In this document: one piece after another, positions 23,657-27,736 of the stretch
Layout of the letters: the number at the start of each line of letters is the position of its first letter
How positions within the stretch are numbered: the first letter of the stretch is position 1
Origin: CAYJXJ01 sp964374095
Lineage (GTDB): Bacteria > Elusimicrobiota > Elusimicrobia > UBA1565 > UBA9628
Reading direction: 5' to 3'
DNA length: 27,736 nt
NCBI GenBank assembly: GCA_964374095.1
Contig: CAYJXJ010000048.1
Location: forward strand, 1 to 27,736
Program-made: the position numbers and the translations under genes
Notes under the pieces: model-generated
The model's database searches: none
The model's input: only the letters and a program-made list of their open reading frames with translations
Told to the model about the DNA's origin: nothing

Positions 23657-24558
23657 AAGGCCTCCCGGCAGCGCACGTCCATGGCGTCGGCCAAGACGGC
23701 CTCGGGACCGGAGGGTTTGAGCGCGAAACCCCACCGTTCGTGGCCCCACAGCGGCTGCTCGCGGGTCCGCGCCAGCAGCAGGGGCCGGCCTCGCCCCGAG
23801 GGATCGTAGCTGAGGAAACCCAGCCGCGAGGTCTCGGCCATCAGGTCATGGGGCATGGGCGCGCATTCTCCGATCAGCCGGTTCCCGTCGGCGAGGCGCA
23901 CGCAGCGGCGGTAGGTCCCGAGAATCTGGACGCCTTCCACGAAGGCCCACGCGTCCGAGAGCCCCGCGATCTCGACCCGGAAAGCGGCGTCGATCTTGAC
24001 CGCCATCCCGGCCGCGAGCTCATCGAGCCGCTCGCGGCGTCCGGCCTCGCCCGGGTCGTCCTCGAGGCGCAGGCGCAGCCCCCCCGAGGCCAGTTCCTCG
24101 CGCAGTTTGTCGCGCAGACCCGGGAGCCAGCGCTGATAAAGATCTTCCCCGACGCGGTTGGAGAGCTCGGCGTAGCGGGCCCGCGAGCCTTGGAACCGAA
24201 ACCCCCGCGGGAGCCGGATGGCCATGACGGGCTCGCCGACCGTCGGACGGGGGCCTTCGAGCAGGGCCGCGCGCAGCGGGACCGGGATATGCCCCTGGCA
24301 TGCCCCTCCGTAAGTCTTGGAGGAACCGCGGACATCGAAGGGCGCCGCCCCCTTGGTCCCGACGATGAGCAGGCGGTTTCCGGGGCGAAGGTCCTTGCGG
24401 CGGCGCCCGGACTTGGCGGCCTTGTCGAAGATGACCCATTGGGAGCCCAGGGCATAGACCGGATAGATTCCCTTGTCGCCGTAGTCCGCGCCCCGCGCGG
24501 TTGGGGCGGCGGCGAGCCCCAGAACCCCGGCGGCGAGGATGAGAGTGGCCGCGCGCAT
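23653..24558 (-). CDS. Exported protein of unknown function, coupled to the carbamoyltransferase gene
   Basis: The 301-residue protein starts MRAATLILAAGVLGLAAAPT followed by ARGAD, a clean signal peptide probably cleaved after ARGA. The mature protein begins GDKGIYPVYALGSQWVIFDK and continues with beta-rich segments (DLRPGNRLLIVGTKGAAPF, VGEPVMAIRLPRGFRF), a charged helical middle and a C-terminus ending with Cys (VRCREAF). I do not recognise a family. It contains several Cys (about 4), so disulphides are possible if periplasmic. ATG at 24558 is chosen over an upstream extension because the signal peptide starts there and TATCCT lies 7 nt upstream. Its stop overlaps the carbamoyltransferase start. 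Confidence 0.75.
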   Translation of the reverse strand: MRAATLILAAGVLGLAAAPTARGADYGDKGIYPVYALGSQWVIFDKAAKSGRRRKDLRPGNRLLIVGTKGAAPFDVRGSSKTYGGACQGHIPVPLRAALLEGPRPTVGEPVMAIRLPRGFRFQGSRARYAELSNRVGEDLYQRWLPGLRDKLREELASGGLRLRLEDDPGEAGRRERLDELAAGMAVKIDAAFRVEIAGLSDAWAFVEGVQILGTYRRCVRLADGNRLIGECAPMPHDLMAETSRLGFLSYDPSGRGRPLLLARTREQPLWGHERWGFALKPSGPEAVLADAMDVRCREAF

Positions 24559-24565
24559 GTCCACG

Positions 24566-24574
24566 AGGATACCA
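24566..24574 (-). promoter_or_regulatory. Extended -10 promoter for the exported protein/carbamoyltransferase operon
   Basis: On the minus strand TGGTATCCT is a TGn-extended -10 box ending 7 nt before the ATG at 24558. No matching -35 is seen, as is common for extended -10 promoters. It would make the four-gene carbamoyltransferase operon a separate, leaderless transcript. The 71-bp gap to the Trp-rich protein gene also separates the two. Confidence 0.45.
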
Positions 24575-24629
24575 AATCCCGGGGGCCGAGGGCCCGAAGC
24601 GCTTCCGGCGCGCCCGGAGGCCGCGAGGG

Positions 24630-26015
24630 TCAAGGCAGGCTCAGGCTTTCCGGGGCGCGGGGTCGTTTCGGGGGCGGCATGTCCTCGGGCCCCCAGCGGC
24701 CCAGCAGTTGGCCGGTCTCGGCGTCGAAGAGCGCCGCGCCCTGCCCGGGACTCACCACCGCGACCTTGCGGCCGTCCCGGCTATAGAGCATGCGCGTCTC
24801 CGAGGAGGGATGGATGAATCCTTCCAGCCCCAGGTCGCTGAAGTGCCGGTATCCCCACGCCTGGCCGTCGTGCAGGAGAAACCACATGCCGCCGCTTGGC
24901 CACCACCAGCGTCCGGCGTGGCGGACGAAGGCCGGCGAGGCGGGGCCGGTCCACGCCCACCAGGCTTTGTCCCGGCGCAGCAGCCAGGACCACTCGCCGC
25001 CCTCCCAGAGGCCGACGGCGTCCCCGTGGTGCCAGCGCGCGGCTCCCGCGGCGCGGTGCCAGTGTCCGTGCTTGCGGCAGCCGGTTCCAAAGGCGGCCGT
25101 CGGAGGGGCGCGGGTCTCCACCCGCGCGGGGCGGGCCCATTTCAAGACCAGAGGCGACCCGTCGGGCTGCGTCGCGGGAAGCGGGGGCAGGAGGGCCGGG
25201 AGATTCGGGACGAGGGCGGCGCTCGCGGGAGGCCGGATGGCGCCGCGGCCGAGAGCGCGGCCGATGAGGATGGGCCGCGCCTTGGGGAGGGCGCGCCGCG
25301 CCGGCGCCGCTCGGGCCCGCGAGGGTAATGCGAACGAGCGGGGCGGCGGGCCGGAGGCGGGCGCGCCCGCGGGGACCCGGGCGCGGCGGGAACCGGGAGG
25401 CGCTCCGGACCGGGGGGGTTGATAAGCGGACCGCGGGTCGGCGGGGCGGGCGGCGCCGGGGGACGCGCCGCGGATGGCCCGAGGAACGGCAGGAGCCTGG
25501 AGCGAGGCGTCCCTCGGCCGCGCGTCGGCGCGGGCGCCGATCCCGACCCCCGCGGTCCGGGGGACTCCTGTCCCCCGGACGCGCGCGAGGGGCGAGGCAG
25601 GCGCGTCGCGCAGATTTTCGAGCGGACGCCTGGCCGAGGGTCCGGCCGGGGGCCGAGTCCCGCCCGCATGGACGACGACTCTGCCCTTCGTGTCGCGGCT
25701 CATGGTCCACCAGCGGGATTCGGCGCCGGCGGCCGTCAGGCCGACTTTGAGGTCCATGAGGCGGTCCGGGTTTTCCGGATCGTCGCTGAGAATCCTTGTC
25801 TCCTCCGGAATCCACTCCGATTCTTCCGCCGGTTCGCCGGGCTCCGGAGCGGCGGACGTTGCAGCGTGCGGGGCCGGCCGGACCGGCGATGCCGGTGATG
25901 CCGCGTGCTCGGAGCCCGCGGTCAGCCGGGGTGGGTCCTCGCCGGGCGGGTCCCACAGGGCGCCGATGGCCAGCGCGGCCAGGACGGCCCACGGGAGGGC
26001 GCGGCGAGCGGTCAT
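24630..26015 (-). CDS. Exported or anchored protein with Pro/Arg-rich linker and Trp-rich C-terminal domain
   Basis: The 461-residue protein has a positively charged start and one hydrophobic helix (ALPWAVLAALAIGALW, 6-21), acting as signal anchor or uncleaved signal. A short conserved-looking block (SEWIPEETRILSDDPENP, then VGLTAAGAESRWW) follows at 66-103. Residues about 120-305 are a low-complexity Ala/Pro/Arg-rich linker. The C-terminal domain (about 310-445) contains 13 Trp in 69 residues, arranged as two imperfect units GGEWSWLLRRDKAWWAW and AGRWWWPSGGMWFLLHDGQ. It ends with a WD/PQQ-like strand pattern (RMLYSRDGRKVAVVSPGQGAALFDAETGQLLGRW as two blocks around GRKVAVV and LFDAETGQLLGRW). 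Unknown family. ATG at 26015 has GGGAAGAG upstream and sits in a duplicated hairpin motif. Other long frames here are GC-rich shadows. Confidence 0.65.
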   Translation of the reverse strand: MTARRALPWAVLAALAIGALWDPPGEDPPRLTAGSEHAASPASPVRPAPHAATSAAPEPGEPAEESEWIPEETRILSDDPENPDRLMDLKVGLTAAGAESRWWTMSRDTKGRVVVHAGGTRPPAGPSARRPLENLRDAPASPLARVRGTGVPRTAGVGIGARADARPRDASLQAPAVPRAIRGASPGAARPADPRSAYQPPRSGAPPGSRRARVPAGAPASGPPPRSFALPSRARAAPARRALPKARPILIGRALGRGAIRPPASAALVPNLPALLPPLPATQPDGSPLVLKWARPARVETRAPPTAAFGTGCRKHGHWHRAAGAARWHHGDAVGLWEGGEWSWLLRRDKAWWAWTGPASPAFVRHAGRWWWPSGGMWFLLHDGQAWGYRHFSDLGLEGFIHPSSETRMLYSRDGRKVAVVSPGQGAALFDAETGQLLGRWGPEDMPPPKRPRAPESLSLP

Positions 26016-26110
26016 GGTTCTCTTCCCATATCCTTAGGTGTCGAACCATTTCCTCCGGTCATGGTTCTCCTCCCATATCCTTAGGTGTCGAACCATTTCC
26101 TCCGGTCATG
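26010..26110 (-). repeat. 47-bp tandem duplication over a start region, with start-codon hairpins and mini-ORFs
   Basis: Two 47-bp units (26010-26056 and 26057-26103) differ by one base and are followed by the first 7 bases of a third. Each contains a Shine-Dalgarno (GGGAAGAG or GGGAGGAG), an ATG and an AUGGUUC/GAACCAU stem (26014-26020 with 26043-26049; 26061-26067 with 26090-26096) covering that ATG. Because the period is 47, not 48, a 16-codon ORF in each unit (MTGGNGSTPKDMGREP) ends with a TGA overlapping the next ATG. A diverged single copy overlaps the yidC start. Confidence 0.8.
26012..26062 (-). CDS. Possible 16-codon leader peptide upstream of the Trp-rich protein gene
   Basis: ATG at 26062, behind GGGAGGAGAACC, opens MTGGNGSTPKDMGREP and stops with a TGA that overlaps the ATG at 26015. 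An almost identical peptide (one Arg to Gly change) begins at 26109 or 26115 and ends at 26059-26061. The arrangement suggests translational coupling, but it could be a passive result of the duplication. Confidence 0.3.
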   Translation of the reverse strand: MTGGNGSTPKDMGREP

Positions 26111-26275
26111 CTCATAATTTGGGGCCGAAACCGCGGCGGGCGTAGGGCCAAACGGCCCCGCGCGTTCCGGGTCCTAGGACCCTTACGATTTACCCCCCCA
26201 AAAAGTTCCCGGAATTTTCGCATGGATGCCGACTCAAGTTTGTAACACCCGGGGGGTATTCTTTCGGCGGCGATT
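26111..26275. other. Intergenic region with a perfect 14-bp palindrome
   Basis: This gene-free stretch lies between divergent genes. GGGTCCTAGGACCC at 26169-26182 is a perfect palindrome and a possible operator. A GGGGCC/GGCCCC pair flanks 26117-26159. The plus strand has TATTCT at 26257-26262, 13 nt before the ATG at 26276, as a weak -10 candidate for the coiled-coil gene. Confidence 0.4.
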
Positions 26276-27736
26276 ATGGACCCGTCCCGCGAGGGCTGGA
26301 AGCAGGATTTCCACCGCGAAGTCGAGGAGGTTCTCTCGGCATTGCGCGAAACCCGTCTCCAGGGTCCCTCCGGCCCGCAGAGCATGTCCGAGGCGGTTAT
26401 TCCGCCGGCGCGCGTCTATGAAGAGTTGAAGGCCGCCCGCGAGCGTCTGACCGAGCTCCTGCCTCAAGTCGACGATCTCAAGCACCGCCTCGAGACCGGC
26501 AACCGCCGCGTCGAGGACGAGTTGCGGCGCCGCGACCGCCTCAAGGACGCGATCGTGCGCCTCAACCTCACCATCCGGCGGCTGGAAGGCGAGGCTCAGG
26601 AAGGCCGCGGCCGCCTGGAGGCCGCGCAGGCGCGCCTGGAGCGCATGGCGACGCGGCTGCGGGAGTCCGAGGAAAAGGGCCGCTCGCTGGAAACGACCGC
26701 CGAGGAAGAGCGCCGGCAGGCGGCGCAGTGGCGCGAGACGGGTCAGGCCCTGCGCGTGAAGGCCCAAGAGCTCGAGCGGCAGGCCGCCGACGGGGTCCGC
26801 GAACGCGAGCTCCTCAAGGAGCGCTTCGAGGCCGCGGCCGTCCAGCACGCCGAGCGGCTGGCCCGCGAGACTCTGGAGGCGGACTCGCTTCGACGCCAGA
26901 TCGCCGAGCGCGCCGGGGAGCTCGGCCGGCTCTGCGATGAGCGCGCGTCCCTGGAAGCCTCCGCCGCGGCCGTGCGCAACGAATTGGCCGTGCGCAACGG
27001 GGAGTTTCAGGCCGTGCGACTGGAGGCCGAGCGCATCGCCTTGGAGCTCAAGGCCGAGCGCGAGGCCCACGCGGCCGCCACCGGCCGCTGGGAGGAGGAG
27101 CTCCTCCGGCGCCGCCAGGCCGAGGAGGCGATACGCGAGGCCGCCCAGCAGATGGACCGGTCCCGCGAGGCGACCCTGGCCAAGCTCGCCGATCTCGCCA
27201 TGCAGCGGGAGGCCTTGGAGGTCCGCGCCCAGGAGGCTTTGGACCGCGCCCAGGCCGAGTCCCTGCGCGCCGCCCAGGCGCGCCAGTCCGCCTCGGTATT
27301 CGAGGAGGAGATGGGACGGCGCGAGGAGGAGCGCCGCTCCGCCCTGGAGGAGGAGCGGGTCAAACTCCATCAACAGCACGCGGAACGCATGCGGGAAGCC
27401 GAGCAGGCCAGGTCCCAGGGGCTCGAGGACGCCGGCCGGGCGCGCGCGAAGGAGGCGGCGGCGGCCCGCGAGTTGGACTCTCAGCGGGAGGCCTTGCAGG
27501 CGCAGGCCCGGGAGCGGGAGCAAGAGGCCGCCCGCGGGCTGGAGTCGCAGCGGCAGGCCTTGCAGGCGCAGGCCCGGGAGCGCGAGCAGGAGGCCGCCCG
27601 CGAGCGGGAGAGGCTCCAAAAGGAACTGGACGCGCAGCGTCAGAGCTTGCAGGCGCAGGCCCTGGGACGGGAGCAGGAGGCCGGCCGCGAGCTGGAAAAG
27701 CTCCACAAGGAGTTGGACGCCGAGCGCGAGGAGATC
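26276..27736 (+). CDS. Long coiled-coil protein (partial, runs off the right edge)
   Basis: An uninterrupted frame of 487 codons runs from ATG 26276 (MDPSREGWKQDFHREVEEVL) to the window end, with the C-terminus missing. Nearly all of it after about residue 55 is Glu/Arg/Ala/Leu-rich with heptad spacing, so it is a long coiled coil or single alpha-helix. No membrane segment or globular domain is visible. From 27482 it consists of imperfect tandem repeats beginning QR(E/Q)(A/S)LQAQA. Homology cannot be judged by eye because coiled coils resemble each other; a structural, secretion-related or SMC-like role remains open. No good Shine-Dalgarno is present. The long minus-strand open frame over the same DNA is a low-complexity shadow. 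Confidence 0.8.
   Translation, partial: MDPSREGWKQDFHREVEEVLSALRETRLQGPSGPQSMSEAVIPPARVYEELKAARERLTELLPQVDDLKHRLETGNRRVEDELRRRDRLKDAIVRLNLTIRRLEGEAQEGRGRLEAAQARLERMATRLRESEEKGRSLETTAEEERRQAAQWRETGQALRVKAQELERQAADGVRERELLKERFEAAAVQHAERLARETLEADSLRRQIAERAGELGRLCDERASLEASAAAVRNELAVRNGEFQAVRLEAERIALELKAEREAHAAATGRWEEELLRRRQAEEAIREAAQQMDRSREATLAKLADLAMQREALEVRAQEALDRAQAESLRAAQARQSASVFEEEMGRREEERRSALEEERVKLHQQHAERMREAEQARSQGLEDAGRARAKEAAAARELDSQREALQAQAREREQEAARGLESQRQALQAQAREREQEAARERERLQKELDAQRQSLQAQALGREQEAGRELEKLHKELDAEREEI
27482..27736 (+). repeat. In-frame tandem repeats in the coiled-coil gene
   Basis: Unit 1 (27482-27547) is 22 codons; units 2 and 3 (27548-27634, 27635-27721) are 29 codons each, and a fourth starts at 27722. 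Units share QR.(A/S)LQAQA..REQEA.R. The 29-codon units add a seven-residue block like L.KELDA, so the length difference is exactly one heptad, keeping the coil in register. Confidence 0.75.

Noticed and set aside
24781..26049. 422-codon leftward frame overlapping the Trp-rich protein in another frame
   Set aside because: It is Arg/Pro/Gly noise without a signal peptide or domain. The chosen frame has a membrane anchor, ribosome-binding site and structured C-terminus.
26234..27706. Long leftward open frame of about 490 codons over the coiled-coil gene
   Set aside because: It is a Leu/Gly/Pro-rich translation of the opposite strand of Glu/Arg/Ala codons. The rightward frame has heptad organisation and in-frame repeats, so the leftward one is a shadow.

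Overview
The window is a GC-rich stretch (roughly 70% G+C by eye) of a Gram-negative bacterial chromosome. Gram-negative architecture is indicated by a YidC with a large periplasmic domain, a lipoprotein with a clear lipobox, and a predicted outer-membrane barrel ending in Phe. No ribosomal RNA or other strong taxonomic marker is present. The separate glyQ and glyS genes, a stand-alone EF-Tu-domain-2-like protein and the SxtJ/DUF5989 cassette fit an environmental lineage; Elusimicrobiota is my best guess, but it is inference only.

Layout. Positions 1-230 hold the tail of an unidentified rightward ORF behind a perfect 32-bp palindrome. From 277 to 11274 nearly everything runs leftward: rpmH, rnpA, yidD, yidC, jag, mnmE, an EF-Tu-domain-2-like protein, two MFS transporters, a Yip1-like membrane protein, mnmG, then rsmG. 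This is the classical origin-associated gene set, but dnaA is absent next to rpmH and three membrane-protein genes sit between mnmE and mnmG. Genes are tightly packed, with repeated ATGA/GTGA stop-start overlaps. A near-perfect dyad at 11289-11317 appears to carry back-to-back promoters for rpmH (left) and acs (right).

From 11331 to 18536 the genes run rightward: acs (acetyl-CoA synthetase), an unknown membrane protein, a small MgtE_N-like protein, recO, glyQ and glyS. A small unknown gene (18533-18997) converges on glyS and diverges from a lipoprotein gene (19030-20076), which is followed by a predicted outer-membrane barrel gene (20215-21183). A perfect 30-bp-arm hairpin separates the barrel gene from a leftward cassette: an exported protein, an SxtI/NodU-type carbamoyltransferase, SxtJ and DUF5989. 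Further right are a Trp-rich exported protein (24630-26015), with a 47-bp tandem duplication over its start, and a long coiled-coil protein that leaves the window.

The most interesting signals are non-genic. (1) A roughly 35-bp element containing CTCCGGGAAAGGAGAAC is embedded in three coding sequences and is read in different frames. (2) A roughly 45-bp hairpin that would hide the start codon is shared by yidC and the Trp-rich protein gene, where it is tandemly duplicated so that mini-ORFs overlap by ATGA. (3) Several genes have a -10-like hexamer only 6-8 nt upstream of the start codon and no Shine-Dalgarno sequence, suggesting frequent leaderless transcripts.
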